NCBI RefSeq assembly: GCF_047314965.1
Contig: NZ_JBLBVK010000036.1
Location: forward strand, 1 to 64,000
Direction of reading: 5' to 3'
DNA length: 64,000 nucleotides
Origin: JAVJUV01 sp047314965
GTDB taxonomy: Bacteria > Pseudomonadota > Alphaproteobacteria > Rhodobacterales > Rhodobacteraceae
Part shown: positions 52,043 through 60,888 of the stretch, piece after piece
Position numbering within the stretch: the stretch's first letter is position 1
How the letters are laid out: every line of letters begins with the position of its first letter
Program-made: the position numbers and the translations under genes
The notes under the pieces: model-generated
Told to the model about the DNA's origin: nothing
Database searches by the model: none
What the model saw: the letters and a program-made list of their open reading frames with translations, nothing else

Positions 52043-53629
52043 TCACTCCTTCACGGTAATCCGGCCGTCTGTGTAGGGCGTGTAGGGTCCCTGTTTTACC
52101 AGATACTCAATCGTTACGTCGGCAAGGTCGGGGCCGTAGTCATAGACATTCTCGGCATTCGCGAACATGCCGTAGCCGTCGCCGCCACGACGCACGAAGT
52201 CGTTGGAGACGACCCCGTACATCTTGGCCGGATCGAGCGGCACCCATGTTCCGCCCTCGTCGACCATTATGTCCACGATGCGCTGGCCCGTGCCTGCCGC
52301 CGGATCGATCGTGTATTTCATCCCTGAAACCTGCGCAAAGCGGCCGTCCTTGTCAGGATCGTCGTACTGGGCAACGGCGTTCTCGAGCGCCTCTTTAACC
52401 GTTGCGCCCGGGATGAAGAAGGTCGAGAGCGTGTTCTGGAACGGCAGAACCGTCAGCACCTCGCCTTTGGTAATGTCGCCCTCGTCGATCGAGGCACGAA
52501 GCCCACCCCCGTTGGCGATGGCGATTTGGATGCCCTGGCTCTTGACTCGGTCGAGCATCGCGTCGGCCACGAGGTTGCCCATCTGGCATTCCCTGTAGCG
52601 GCAGTTCGAACGCTCGCCGTCGATGGCCTGTGCGGCTTGGGCCACGACCTCATTGCGGATCTCGTCGAGGGGCACGGCGGCTTCGGCGACGCGGGCCTTG
52701 GTGGCCTCGTCCTCAGTTACGGCCGCATCCATAATGACAAGATCGCCGGTCGCCTCGGTGACGTTGCCGTCGTCGTCGAAGGTGACGCTGAGCTCCCCCA
52801 GGTACTTGCCATATGCGAAGGCCTGGACAATCTGCACGCCGTTCACCACGGTCGGATAGGGTCCGGCAGCGCCTTCGACCGAGTTCGACAGAAGCGTGTT
52901 CGAGTGCCCGCCGACGATCACGTCGACCCCGGTGGTCTCCGCCGCGACGCGTTGGTCCGTCGCATAGCCCGAATGGGACAGGACGACGATCTTGTTGATG
53001 CCCTCGGCGGTCAGCCGGTCGACCTCAGTCTGCACCGCGGGGACCGGATCAGAGAACGCGATGTTCGGGCCAGGCGAGGCCAGTTCGTCGGTGTTCTCGG
53101 GCGTCAACCCTATCAGACCGATCTTCTCGCCACCCTTTTCGATCACGACCGATTTCTGGATCGCGCCCGCCAGGATCGGTTCGCCACTGATATCGGCATT
53201 CGACATCAGGATCGGAAAATCGACTGCGGCGGTGAATTCCTTGAGGACCTCGGGACCATCGTCGAACTCGTGGTTGCCGACGGTCATTGCGTCGTAGCCC
53301 ATCTTGTTCATCATCTCGGCGGCGAGCTTGCCCTTGTAGAAGGTATAGAACAGCGTGCCCTGAAACTGGTCGCCGCCGTCGACCAGCAGAACGGGCGTGT
53401 TGCCCGCGCGCTGGCGGGCGGCCTCGATGCCGGTGACGAGACGCGCGGAGCCGCCGAAACACTTGCCCTCGGTATTGTCCTCAGCCGAACAGCCCGAGTT
53501 GAAGCGGCTGATCGGCTCGAAACGCGCGTGGAAGTCGTTCGTGTGCAGGATGGTCAGCGCGAAGTCTGCCATCGCAGCGCTCGCGCTAAGCGCCAGAATG
53601 GCGCTGCCCGAAAGCAGTTTGATAATCAT
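52043..53629 (-). CDS. Periplasmic 5'-nucleotidase/2',3'-cyclic phosphodiesterase family protein
   Basis: A 528-aa secreted metallophosphoesterase. Signal peptide (LLSGSAILALSASAAMADF), then the calcineurin-like domain with HTNDFHARFEP, VDGGDQFQGTLFY, VGNHEFDDGPE and GGHSNTLLS, and a C-terminal substrate domain (GNLVADAMLDRVKSQGIQIA; NDFVRRGGDGYGMF), the Ush/CpdB architecture. It releases phosphate from nucleotides in the periplasm. ATG at 53629 follows GGGGGA; the longer frame to 53719 is not coding. No Pho box was recognised upstream. Confidence 0.93.
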   Translation of the reverse strand: MIIKLLSGSAILALSASAAMADFALTILHTNDFHARFEPISRFNSGCSAEDNTEGKCFGGSARLVTGIEAARQRAGNTPVLLVDGGDQFQGTLFYTFYKGKLAAEMMNKMGYDAMTVGNHEFDDGPEVLKEFTAAVDFPILMSNADISGEPILAGAIQKSVVIEKGGEKIGLIGLTPENTDELASPGPNIAFSDPVPAVQTEVDRLTAEGINKIVVLSHSGYATDQRVAAETTGVDVIVGGHSNTLLSNSVEGAAGPYPTVVNGVQIVQAFAYGKYLGELSVTFDDDGNVTEATGDLVIMDAAVTEDEATKARVAEAAVPLDEIRNEVVAQAAQAIDGERSNCRYRECQMGNLVADAMLDRVKSQGIQIAIANGGGLRASIDEGDITKGEVLTVLPFQNTLSTFFIPGATVKEALENAVAQYDDPDKDGRFAQVSGMKYTIDPAAGTGQRIVDIMVDEGGTWVPLDPAKMYGVVSNDFVRRGGDGYGMFANAENVYDYGPDLADVTIEYLVKQGPYTPYTDGRITVKE

Positions 53630-53759
53630 TTTGGGAATCCCCCTGTCGGTTGTTCTTCGGAAGAGAGTGACGCCAACCGGACGGCGAGTCAAAAGGCAGT
53701 TGCGCTGTCGCAGCGTCAAGTAGCTTGACCCCGGCAGTCTGCCTTGTCACTGAGCACTC

Positions 53760-54101
53760 ATGGTCACGATCTACAAGATATTCCGTTCGGTTGAGAACGA
53801 CGACTTCGTCCGGCGAGGCGAAACAGAGGGAGCGCCTGTGGATGTTGCGGATGGTTTCATCCATTTTTCCACAGTTGAGCAAGTCGCCGAAACGGCCGCC
53901 AAGCATTTTTCCGGCGAAACGGATCTCAAGCTGTTGGCGCTTGATTCAGACTTGCTGGGAGACGATCTTCGATGGGAACCGTCGCGCGGCGGTCAACTCT
54001 TTCCGCACTTATACCGGCGCCTGCGCATCGATGACATTCTTTGGACCAGGGACCTGCCGCTTGGTGCGAAGGGTCACGAATTTGGGGATCTGCTATCGTG
54101 A
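53760..54101 (+). CDS. DUF952 domain protein
   Basis: A 113-aa protein with the DUF952 signature: TIYKIFRSVENDDF, GFIHFSTVEQVAETAAKHFS and LKLLALDSDLLGDDLRWEPS, then FPHLYRRLRIDDI. Family members are cytosolic and of unknown activity, thought to bind a nucleotide-like ligand. The stop overlaps the pyrD GTG start (GTGA), so it is co-translated with pyrD and likely the first gene of a pyrD-arsC unit. Confidence 0.87.
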   Translation: MVTIYKIFRSVENDDFVRRGETEGAPVDVADGFIHFSTVEQVAETAAKHFSGETDLKLLALDSDLLGDDLRWEPSRGGQLFPHLYRRLRIDDILWTRDLPLGAKGHEFGDLLS

Positions 54102-55138
54102 TCGAACGGCTGGGTCTTGCAGTCCTGAACCGGATCGATCCCGAGATGGCACACAGCTTTGCGCTGAAGGCTCTGCACACACCATTCGCACCCCAACCTG
54201 GGCCTGTCCGGTCTCCGCGGCTTGAAACCCGGCTTGGTGATCTGTTGCTGCCGAATCCAGTTGGTCTCGCGGCAGGTTTCGACAAGAACGCGATGGCGAT
54301 TGCCCCGCTGATGCAGGCCGGTTTCGGTTTCATCGAAGTGGGGGCTGCAACACCGCGGCCGCAGCCCGGGAATCCGCGCCCGCGACTATTCCGGCTGCGC
54401 GAGGATCGTGCTGCGATCAATCGCTTCGGCTTCAATAACGATGGCATCGAGGCCATTGCCGACCGGCTGGCCGAGAGGCCTGAGGGTATTCCCGTAGGTC
54501 TCAACATAGGGGCCAACAAGGACAGTCCCGATCGCGCCCGCGACTTCGCCGAAGTGATGCGCGTGGCCCGTACTCTCGTGGATTTCGCCACCGTCAACGT
54601 ATCCTCGCCGAACACTGAAAAGCTTCGCGACCTGCAGGGTGCCGAAGCTTTGCGCGGCTTGTTGTCCGGTGTCATGGCTGAGCGTGGAACAGTTCCGATC
54701 TTTCTGAAAATCGCGCCTGATCTGAAGGACAGCGAATTGGCCGAAATCGGAAGCGTGGCGATCGAGGCTGGTGTAACCGGAATCATCGCAACGAATACAA
54801 CACTGTCGCGCGGAGGTCTTGTTAGCCGCCACCGGAATGAGAAGGGCGGGCTCTCCGGCCGTCCGCTTTTTCTTCCTTCAACTCGGGTTCTTGCGCGTCT
54901 CTACAGGGAGACCGGAGGCTCGATGCCGTTGATCGGCGTTGGAGGCGTCGCGTCAGCGGCGGACGCCTATGCCAAGATCAGGGCTGGTGCCTCGGCGGTG
55001 CAACTTTACACGGCCATGGTATATCAGGGGCTTTCGCTGGCGGAGAGGATCGCGCGAGGCCTCGAGGAGATGCTGGTCAACGATGGATTTCAGAATGTGT
55101 CGGAGGCAGTTGGAACCGGGGTGGAGGATTGGCTGTGA
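54098..55138 (+). CDS. pyrD: Dihydroorotate dehydrogenase (quinone, class 2)
   Basis: Oxidises dihydroorotate to orotate with ubiquinone as acceptor at the inner membrane. The 346-aa protein shows NPVGLAAGFDKNAMAIAPLM, GFGFIEVGAATPRPQPGNP, LNIGANKDS, NVSSPNTEKLRDLQG (FMN and catalytic Ser), and IGVGGVASAADAYAKIRAGA. The N-terminal helices (IERLGLAVLNRIDPEMAHS) mark class 2. Start is GTG at 54098, with GGGGA upstream and a GTGA overlap with DUF952. Overlaps arsC the same way. Confidence 0.95.
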   Translation: MIERLGLAVLNRIDPEMAHSFALKALHTPFAPQPGPVRSPRLETRLGDLLLPNPVGLAAGFDKNAMAIAPLMQAGFGFIEVGAATPRPQPGNPRPRLFRLREDRAAINRFGFNNDGIEAIADRLAERPEGIPVGLNIGANKDSPDRARDFAEVMRVARTLVDFATVNVSSPNTEKLRDLQGAEALRGLLSGVMAERGTVPIFLKIAPDLKDSELAEIGSVAIEAGVTGIIATNTTLSRGGLVSRHRNEKGGLSGRPLFLPSTRVLARLYRETGGSMPLIGVGGVASAADAYAKIRAGASAVQLYTAMVYQGLSLAERIARGLEEMLVNDGFQNVSEAVGTGVEDWL

Positions 55139-55488
55139 GCTTGGTGATCTGGCATAATCCAAGGTGTTCGAAATCGCGTGCAACGCTAAAGCTGCTTGAA
55201 GAAAATGGAATCGTCGCCGAGGTGCGGCTTTATCTTGAAGACCCACCTTCACAGGCAGAATTGCGGGACGCACTTTCAGCTCTTGAACTGCCCGCATCGG
55301 CCCTTGTTCGGAAAGGTGAAGCCGAGTGGAAAGCGAGTGGACTTGGATCTGAAAGCAGCGAGGCCGAACTTGTCACCGCGATGGCTCGGTTTCCGAAACT
55401 GATTGAACGTCCGGTCGTATTCAGCGGCTCAAAGGCGCGAATTGGTCGCCCGCCAGAGTCCGTTCTCGAGATTCTGGATCGGAGCTGA
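55135..55488 (+). CDS. arsC: ArsC/Spx-family arsenate reductase-like protein
   Basis: A 117-aa protein of the glutaredoxin-linked ArsC family. It opens LVIWHNPRCSKSRATLKLLE with the catalytic Cys (about 10) in NPRCSKSR, and has the RPVVFSGSKARIGRPPE loop with the Arg residues used by ArsC. The start is GTG at 55135, overlapping the pyrD stop (GTGA), with GGAGG seven bases upstream. No arsR or arsB is nearby, so a role in arsenate resistance is not certain. Its stop is directly adjacent to the MATE gene stop. Confidence 0.85.
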   Translation: MSLVIWHNPRCSKSRATLKLLEENGIVAEVRLYLEDPPSQAELRDALSALELPASALVRKGEAEWKASGLGSESSEAELVTAMARFPKLIERPVVFSGSKARIGRPPESVLEILDRS

Positions 55489-56817
55489 TCACGCGGCGGT
55501 CCGTTCTAGACCTGGATATTTCCAGCCCAGAAGCAGCGCGCGCGCTGCATAGGAAATCATTAATGCTAACCACAATCCATGATTGCCGAGAGTCGGAATC
55601 AGGGTTGCCGTTGCTGCGAAGTAGATTGCGGAAGATAGAAACATCATGTTGCGCATGTCCCGCACCTGAGTGGCACCAATGAAAATCCCGTCTAGCTGAA
55701 AGGCTGCGACGCCGAGAATGGGCGCTGCTGCAACCCAAGGAAGATAGGTCTTGGCCTCGGCGCGCACCTCGGGCGAAGTCGTCATGAGATCGATGAGCGC
55801 GGCACCGAAAAGCGCGACCGCGAGCGACAGCATGACTGCTGCAACCATGCCCCAGATCGAGGTGAGAATTGCCGAACGCCGCAATCGTGTTGGGTCGCGC
55901 CTGCCTTTTGCGTTTCCAACCAGTGTTTCGGCGGAGAACGCGAAGCCGTCGAGCGCATAGGCAAAGACATGCACGAACTGAAGAAGGACTTGGTTCGCAG
56001 CAAGCGGAACGTCTCCGAAATCCGCGCCGAAGAAAAGGAACGATACGAAGATCGTTTCCAGAAGCAGCGATCTGAGAAGAATGTCGCGATTGACAGCGGC
56101 CATGTGCCAAAGGCGTGCCCGATCCATTACGCGAGCCCATTGCCGCCAGAAAGGACGGCGAAAGGCCGCGCCGCAGAGCCATAATCCAAGGGCAAGTCCG
56201 GACCATTCCGCGAGGAAGGTTGCAAAGGCCACTCCCTCGACTCCCCAGCCCAGCCCGATGACGAAGATGATATCCAAAGCGATGTTCAGGCCGTTCATCC
56301 AGAGTTGCATGGCAAGAACGGCGCGTGCCCGCTCCGACGCTATCAGCCAACCTGTAATTCCAAAGATCGCGATGGCGGCCGGTGCCGACCAGATGCGGAT
56401 GGTCATGTAGTCACGCGCGAGGGACTCTACTTGTTCCGAAGCCGGCGACACCATGAAAGCGGCTGCAAACAAAGGAATCTGTAACGCTACAAGCGCCGCC
56501 CCTCCCGCCAGGCCGATCAGAAGCGCACGGGACAGTAGGGCGTCCGCTTCTCCCTGATCTTCGGCGCCGAGGGCCTGGCTCGTCAGCCCCACAGTTCCCA
56601 TCCGAAGGAATCCAAATACCCAGTAGATTGCCGAGAGAATGACAGCGCCGATGCCAACGGCACCGATCGGCACAGGGTCGCCGATCTGGCCAACGACTCC
56701 GGTATCGACTGCACCGAGAATTGGCACGGTTGCATTCGAGAGGACGATAGGCAACGCGATAGCAAGAACGCGGCGATGAGTTATCGGTTTTGGGGGATGA
56801 GCCAGGGCGTCGGTCAT
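55489..56817 (-). CDS. MATE-family efflux transporter (DinF-like)
   Basis: A 442-aa membrane protein with twelve helices of the MATE superfamily. Typical segments are RVLAIALPIVLSNATVPILG near the start, VDTGVVGQIG in helix 2 (the polar pocket), and GLTSQALGAEDQGEADALLS. DinF-type MATE proteins export cationic drugs in exchange for sodium or protons; the substrate is unknown. It overlaps the upstream thioesterase gene by 4 nt and is the third gene of that minus-strand set. Confidence 0.92.
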   Translation of the reverse strand: MTDALAHPPKPITHRRVLAIALPIVLSNATVPILGAVDTGVVGQIGDPVPIGAVGIGAVILSAIYWVFGFLRMGTVGLTSQALGAEDQGEADALLSRALLIGLAGGAALVALQIPLFAAAFMVSPASEQVESLARDYMTIRIWSAPAAIAIFGITGWLIASERARAVLAMQLWMNGLNIALDIIFVIGLGWGVEGVAFATFLAEWSGLALGLWLCGAAFRRPFWRQWARVMDRARLWHMAAVNRDILLRSLLLETIFVSFLFFGADFGDVPLAANQVLLQFVHVFAYALDGFAFSAETLVGNAKGRRDPTRLRRSAILTSIWGMVAAVMLSLAVALFGAALIDLMTTSPEVRAEAKTYLPWVAAAPILGVAAFQLDGIFIGATQVRDMRNMMFLSSAIYFAATATLIPTLGNHGLWLALMISYAARALLLGWKYPGLERTAA

Positions 56818-57323
56818 CCGGAGGGCGGAGGCATCAGGAAATGACCGCTGGCCTGCGCGAAGGGACGCGATCGGTTGTCCTGCCAGGCTTCGACATGGAC
56901 GCTGGCATAGCGGCGCCCTGACCGGTTTACCCGGGCCCGAGCATAGGCGTCACGGGGCAGGCCGGACCGCAGGTAGTCGACGGTGAAATCGATCGTCTTG
57001 GGCATCCGCGGCAGGGTTTCCGGCGAAAGCATGCGCGCGTCTCTTTTACCGCTTTCGATTTCTTCCCAAAGCCCCTGCCAACCCAGTTCCACCAGTGCGG
57101 CGGTTTCCAGAAATGCTGCCGTAACACCGCCATGCAGGGCGGGCAACATCGGGTTGCCGATCAGCTTGTCGTCAAATGTGAGTACCGCGGTCAGTTCGTC
57201 TCCGCGCCTGTCGAAACTGATGCCAAGAAAACTGGCGAACGGTATGCCTGAGACGAGAGCTGCTAAAGCGCTGTCGCGGCGCTGTTTGACCACCTGGACT
57301 GGTTCTGGAGTCCCCTTTGCCAT
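56814..57323 (-). CDS. PaaI-family hotdog thioesterase
   Basis: A 169-aa hotdog-fold protein of the PaaI/4HBT group. It has LPALHGGVTAAFLETAALVE, where the His-Gly-Gly stretch forms the active-site helix start, and DFTVDYLRSGLPRDAYARAR, a typical hotdog strand. It likely hydrolyses an acyl-CoA ester, though the substrate is unknown. It starts one base inside the stop of the next thioesterase upstream (TAATG) and overlaps the MATE gene by 4 nt. Confidence 0.87.
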   Translation of the reverse strand: MAKGTPEPVQVVKQRRDSALAALVSGIPFASFLGISFDRRGDELTAVLTFDDKLIGNPMLPALHGGVTAAFLETAALVELGWQGLWEEIESGKRDARMLSPETLPRMPKTIDFTVDYLRSGLPRDAYARARVNRSGRRYASVHVEAWQDNRSRPFAQASGHFLMPPPSG

Positions 57324-57757
57324 TAGCGCTTCAAACCTTGCTCTACTGTGAATGCACCCGTCGCGGTTGCAACAGGGTTGCTTTCGTCCTCGTCTAGAGC
57401 GACGGCCTTCACGAAAGCCACGCTGCGCGTGATATGATAGACTTCCGCTCGCGCAACAATTCGCTGACCTGGCGTCGCTGCCCGCATGTAATCGATCCGA
57501 AGGTCAATGGTTGCCGTGCCGCCTGGACTTGAAGGATGGCTCATTACGGCCGCACCGCCTGTTGTATCCATCAACCCCGAAACGGCGCCTCCGTGAATGA
57601 CTCCAGTGACGGGATCCCCCACCAGTGACTCGTTGTACGGCATCGAGATGACGGCACGGCCGTCGCCGATTTCCTCCATCTCGAGTGACAGTGCCCGGGC
57701 ATACGGGAGTGCCGAGATGAACTGGCGCGCCAGTTGGATCTTTTTTTCCTGGTCCAT
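57323..57757 (-). CDS. PaaI-family hotdog thioesterase
   Basis: A 144-aa paralog of the downstream thioesterase. Hotdog landmarks: GVIHGGAVSGLMDTTGGAAV with the active-site region (His-Gly-Gly plus Asp on the helix), TATIDLRIDYMRAATPGQRI and a C-terminal strand (ATATGAFTV). It is the first gene of the minus-strand set (thioesterase, thioesterase, MATE) and divergent from the first MerR regulator across 115 bp. Close to the acyl-CoA cluster, so a housekeeping role in CoA release is plausible. Confidence 0.88.
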   Translation of the reverse strand: MDQEKKIQLARQFISALPYARALSLEMEEIGDGRAVISMPYNESLVGDPVTGVIHGGAVSGLMDTTGGAAVMSHPSSPGGTATIDLRIDYMRAATPGQRIVARAEVYHITRSVAFVKAVALDEDESNPVATATGAFTVEQGLKR

Positions 57758-57872
57758 GTATCGATCTTTCTGATGGCCGTCTTATCGGCTGTGAACCACA
57801 CCAAGAGCAAGGCCCGTCAATTCCATTGATACGGGCTGCCAAGGACTCTAATTTGACGACGGGAGGACGAGA

Positions 57873-58238
57873 ATGCCTGAGCGTCTGTCGTTTAAAGAGA
57901 TGTGTGCGCACTTCGACGTAACGCCGCGAACGTTGCGCTACTACGAATACATCGAACTCCTGGCTCCCGAGAAAGAGGGCCGCTCCAGGTTCTATGCGTC
58001 GCGTGAGATTGCACGCATGACCCTGATCCTCCGTGGTCGTCGCTGGGGCTTCTCACTTGAAGAAATCAGACAATGGCTCCTGATTTACGAAGAGCAGGGA
58101 ACAGACGCGCAGTTTCGGGAATTTCTCCGTCTTGCCGACCGCCAATTGGAGGCGCTCAGCAAGGAACGTTTGGCGCTGGATGAGACGATCGAGGACCTCC
58201 GGAAGATTCGATCTGAGGTCGCGAATTCACTGAATTGA
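57873..58238 (+). CDS. MerR-family transcriptional regulator (first of pair)
   Basis: A 121-aa MerR-type protein. The winged helix reads LSFKEMCAHFDVTPRTLRYY then EYIELLAPEKEGRSRFYASR, followed by a dimerisation coiled coil (about 85-121, LEALSKERLALDETIEDLRK). It lacks the long Cys-containing effector domain of metal-sensing MerR proteins. ATG at 57873 has GGGAGG seven bases upstream. It is divergent from the thioesterase set and is followed 175 bp on by a second MerR gene with similar DNA-binding residues, then the acyl-CoA dehydrogenase. Confidence 0.9.
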   Translation: MPERLSFKEMCAHFDVTPRTLRYYEYIELLAPEKEGRSRFYASREIARMTLILRGRRWGFSLEEIRQWLLIYEEQGTDAQFREFLRLADRQLEALSKERLALDETIEDLRKIRSEVANSLN

Positions 58239-58332
58239 CGTCCGAACTACGACAGCAAGCCACTCCAAAGTTTCTCGGAACGTAGCGTCAAAACATCAAA
58301 AAATTAGGCAGCGGCAGGCGTGACGCGACGTT

Positions 58333-58348
58333 ACGTTTACGTAAACGT
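58333..58348. promoter_or_regulatory. 16-bp perfect palindrome upstream of the second MerR gene
   Basis: ACGTTTACGTAAACGT is self-complementary over all 16 bases, 65 bases before the MerR2 start. MerR-family regulators of acyl-CoA catabolism (for example LiuR) are reported to bind ACGT-containing palindromes of this kind. It is the only such palindrome I noted in the 57.7-58.9 kb region, and could be an operator for MerR2 and the downstream acyl-CoA dehydrogenase. The identity of the binding protein is inference. Confidence 0.5.
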
Positions 58349-58413
58349 CATGTAGGCTTGCAGGTGTAAGGCCAGACCAGCATTTGTGTGCCGCCAAGTT
58401 CTGGAGATTGTCC

Positions 58414-58818
58414 ATGACCGATACCTACATGAGCATTCGCGAGATGTGTGACGCGTACGATGTGACGCCCCGCACACTTCGGTTTTATGAATCCAAGGAA
58501 TTACTCTTTCCGGTTCGCCGTGGAACACACCGCTTGTTTACCCGTCGAGATCGGGCAAGGCTCAAGCTGATCCTGCGAGGCAAGCGCTTTGGCCTGAGCC
58601 TCGAGGATATTCGGCAGTTGCTCGATCTCTATGATCCGTCCAGCCAGAACCTGACCCAGATGACCCGGGCCTATGAGCTGGGACGTGAGCGGTTGGTCGA
58701 CATGGAGCAACAGCGCGCCGAACTGGACGAAGCAATTGCCGATCTTCGCGATCAGCTCAGATGGGGTGAGGAGATGATCGAGTCTCTGAAGAACCCAAAC
58801 GCTCAGGCTGCAGAATAG
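58414..58818 (+). CDS. MerR-family transcriptional regulator (second of pair)
   Basis: A 134-aa MerR protein resembling the one before it: MSIREMCDAYDVTPRTLRFY, ESKELLFPVRRGTHRLFTRR and LILRGKRFGLSLEDIRQLLD, then a C-terminal coiled coil (QQRAELDEAIADLRDQL). Start at ATG 58414 with GGAG seven bases upstream; the frame extends to 58384 without a good site. It is directly upstream of the acyl-CoA dehydrogenase (27 bp) and probably regulates it. The palindrome at 58333 is a likely operator. Confidence 0.9.
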   Translation: MTDTYMSIREMCDAYDVTPRTLRFYESKELLFPVRRGTHRLFTRRDRARLKLILRGKRFGLSLEDIRQLLDLYDPSSQNLTQMTRAYELGRERLVDMEQQRAELDEAIADLRDQLRWGEEMIESLKNPNAQAAE

Positions 58819-58845
58819 TCTTATTTGTTCAGGGAGACCCAAGTA

Positions 58846-60624
58846 ATGGCCACCTATATTCCACCCGTCAAAGACCAACAGTTCATCCTGCACGAAGTGC
58901 TGAGGATCTCGGACAGCGATATTCCGGGTTATGCAGATCTCGACAGCGAGTTCACCGGCGCGGTTCTGGATGAAGCAGGAAAAATTGCAGCCATTGTTCT
59001 TCAGCCATTGAACAAGGTTGGAGACGAGCAGGGATGTGTTCTTGAAAATGGCGTTGTCCGGACTCCGGAGGGGTTCAAGGATGCCTGGAGACAGATGGCT
59101 GAAGGAGGCTGGATGGGTCTCGACGCCAGTCCAGAATTTGGTGGCCAGGGTATGCCGCATCTACTGAACACTGCGACAGGTGAACTATTCTCGACAGCGA
59201 ACATGGCTTTTCAGATGTATGTCGGCTTGTCGCATGGCGCTGCATCCGCGTTGGCTGTCCATGGCTCCGAAGAGCAAAAGCAAACATATCTGCCCAAGAT
59301 CTACTCGGGAGAGTGGTCGGGCACCATGAACCTGACTGAACCGCATTGCGGAACGGATCTGGCCTTGATCCGTACCAGAGCAGAACCTCAGGATGATGGC
59401 TCTTACAGGATCACAGGTCAGAAGATTTGGATCTCGGGTGGCGAGAACGACTTGGTCGACAACATCGTACATCTTGTATTGGCGAAAATTCCGGGTGGTC
59501 CCGAAGGCATCAAGGGCATCAGCCTTTTCGTAGTTCCGAAGTTTTTGGCCAAAGCAGACGGGACCTTGGGTGAACGCAACAGCCTGTCCTGCGGCGGTCT
59601 CGAAGAGAAGATGGGCATTCACGGCAATGCTACATGCGTAATGAACTATGACGGCGCAACCGGCTGGCTGGTCGGCGACATGCACAAAGGCATGCGTGCC
59701 ATGTTCACAATGATGAACGAGGCACGCCTTTCCGTTGCTTTGCAGGGTTACACCCAAGGCGAGGTCGCATATCAGAATGCCCTGGGATTTGCGCGCGACC
59801 GTTTGCAAGGGCGGGATGTGACCGGAGTTCAAGAGCCACAGAAACCGGCCGATCCGATCATAGTGCACCCGGACGTCCGTCGCGGTCTCATGGATCAGAA
59901 GTCTCTGGTTGAAGGCGGTCGGGCGCTGGTTTTCTGGGGGGCCGAACTGATCGACCGTTCGCAGCGCCTGAATGACGAGAAAGCCGAGGCGATGATCTCG
60001 CTTCTGATCCCGGTCATGAAAGGTTTTCTGACTGACAAGGGCTTCGAGACCTGTGTTCTGGCGCAGCAGACCCTTGGTGGCTCTGGTTTCACCAAGGAGT
60101 GGGGAATCGAGCAATTCGTTCGCGATGCGCGGATCGCGATGATCTACGAGGGCACCAACGGCATCCAGTCTCTGGACCTCGTGGGGCGAAAGTTACCAAT
60201 GAACGGCGGCCAGACGATGATGGCGTTCTTTGATCTGGTGAAGACATTCATCAAGGAGAATGAGAGCAACGGCGAATTGAAAGCTGGGTTCCTGGAGCCC
60301 CTGAAGGCGGCGTCGAAAGATCTGCAGGCAGCGGCGATGTACTTCATGCAAGAGGGCTTGAAGAACCCGCTGAACGCTCTGGCGGGATCATATGATTTCA
60401 TGCATCTCTTCGGGCATGCCGCTGTTGGTTTCATGTGGGCACGGATGGCTAAGGCAGCGATGGATGCCCTAGAGGCCGGTTCGTCCGATACGGATTTCTA
60501 CAAGACCAAGATTGCAACCGGCCGTTATTACATGGCGCGGCAACTTCCGGCGACGGGAATGCATCTTGCCCGAATCACAAGCGGAGCAGAACCGGTGATG
60601 GCGCTTGACGCGGCGAACTTCTAA
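58846..60624 (+). CDS. Long acyl-CoA dehydrogenase (DmdC/FadE-like)
   Basis: A 592-aa flavin acyl-CoA dehydrogenase, longer than the usual 380-aa enzymes by a C-terminal helical domain. Motifs: MNLTEPHCGTDLALIRTRAE (FAD/substrate), WISGGENDLVDN, GIHGNATCVMNYDGATGWLV, QTLGGSGFTKEWGIEQFVRD, and catalytic Glu in MIYEGTNGIQSLDLVGRKLP. This length class includes DmdC, which oxidises methylmercaptopropionyl-CoA in DMSP breakdown, as well as fatty acyl-CoA enzymes; substrate cannot be decided. The thiolase and fadJ downstream favour beta-oxidation. ATG at 58846 follows GGGAG. Confidence 0.9.
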   Translation: MATYIPPVKDQQFILHEVLRISDSDIPGYADLDSEFTGAVLDEAGKIAAIVLQPLNKVGDEQGCVLENGVVRTPEGFKDAWRQMAEGGWMGLDASPEFGGQGMPHLLNTATGELFSTANMAFQMYVGLSHGAASALAVHGSEEQKQTYLPKIYSGEWSGTMNLTEPHCGTDLALIRTRAEPQDDGSYRITGQKIWISGGENDLVDNIVHLVLAKIPGGPEGIKGISLFVVPKFLAKADGTLGERNSLSCGGLEEKMGIHGNATCVMNYDGATGWLVGDMHKGMRAMFTMMNEARLSVALQGYTQGEVAYQNALGFARDRLQGRDVTGVQEPQKPADPIIVHPDVRRGLMDQKSLVEGGRALVFWGAELIDRSQRLNDEKAEAMISLLIPVMKGFLTDKGFETCVLAQQTLGGSGFTKEWGIEQFVRDARIAMIYEGTNGIQSLDLVGRKLPMNGGQTMMAFFDLVKTFIKENESNGELKAGFLEPLKAASKDLQAAAMYFMQEGLKNPLNALAGSYDFMHLFGHAAVGFMWARMAKAAMDALEAGSSDTDFYKTKIATGRYYMARQLPATGMHLARITSGAEPVMALDAANF

Positions 60625-60630
60625 GAGATC

Positions 60631-60652
60631 AGGGCGGGCATTTGACCGCCCT
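60631..60652 (+). terminator. Intrinsic terminator after the acyl-CoA dehydrogenase
   Basis: AGGGCGG (60631-60637) pairs perfectly with CCGCCCT (60646-60652) across an 8-nt loop and is followed by TTTC, about 7 bases past the stop codon. It would end the MerR2-dehydrogenase transcript or reduce expression of the 70-aa gene, which has its own strong ribosome binding site 14 bases further on. Confidence 0.7.
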
Positions 60653-60675
60653 TTTCGTCTGCAACAGGAGGAGAC

Positions 60676-60888
60676 ATGCCAAAGCGCCTGCGCCTGACCC
60701 GCCGATTTCCGGTAGCCATGACCGAGGACGGCTACCGGCGACTAAAGAAGTTCTCATCGGAAGCCGGTCTGGACGAGGGGGAAGCCCTTTCTTTTCTCTT
60801 CGAGAATTTCAACTCTGTGATGGACCACGACAATCTGGCCGCACGTCTCCGGATCTTCAATTCCGAGCTTGAGGCACGAAAGAAATAG
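60676..60888 (+). CDS. Small hypothetical protein between the dehydrogenase and GST genes
   Basis: A 70-aa basic/helical protein (MPKRLRLTRRFPVAMTEDGY, then RRLKKFSSEAGLDEGEALSF). The N-terminal strand-like basic stretch followed by helices resembles a ribbon-helix-helix DNA-binding protein, but the fit is loose. AGGAGGAG lies six bases before ATG 60676, a strong ribosome binding site. No family assigned. Confidence 0.65.
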   Translation: MPKRLRLTRRFPVAMTEDGYRRLKKFSSEAGLDEGEALSFLFENFNSVMDHDNLAARLRIFNSELEARKK

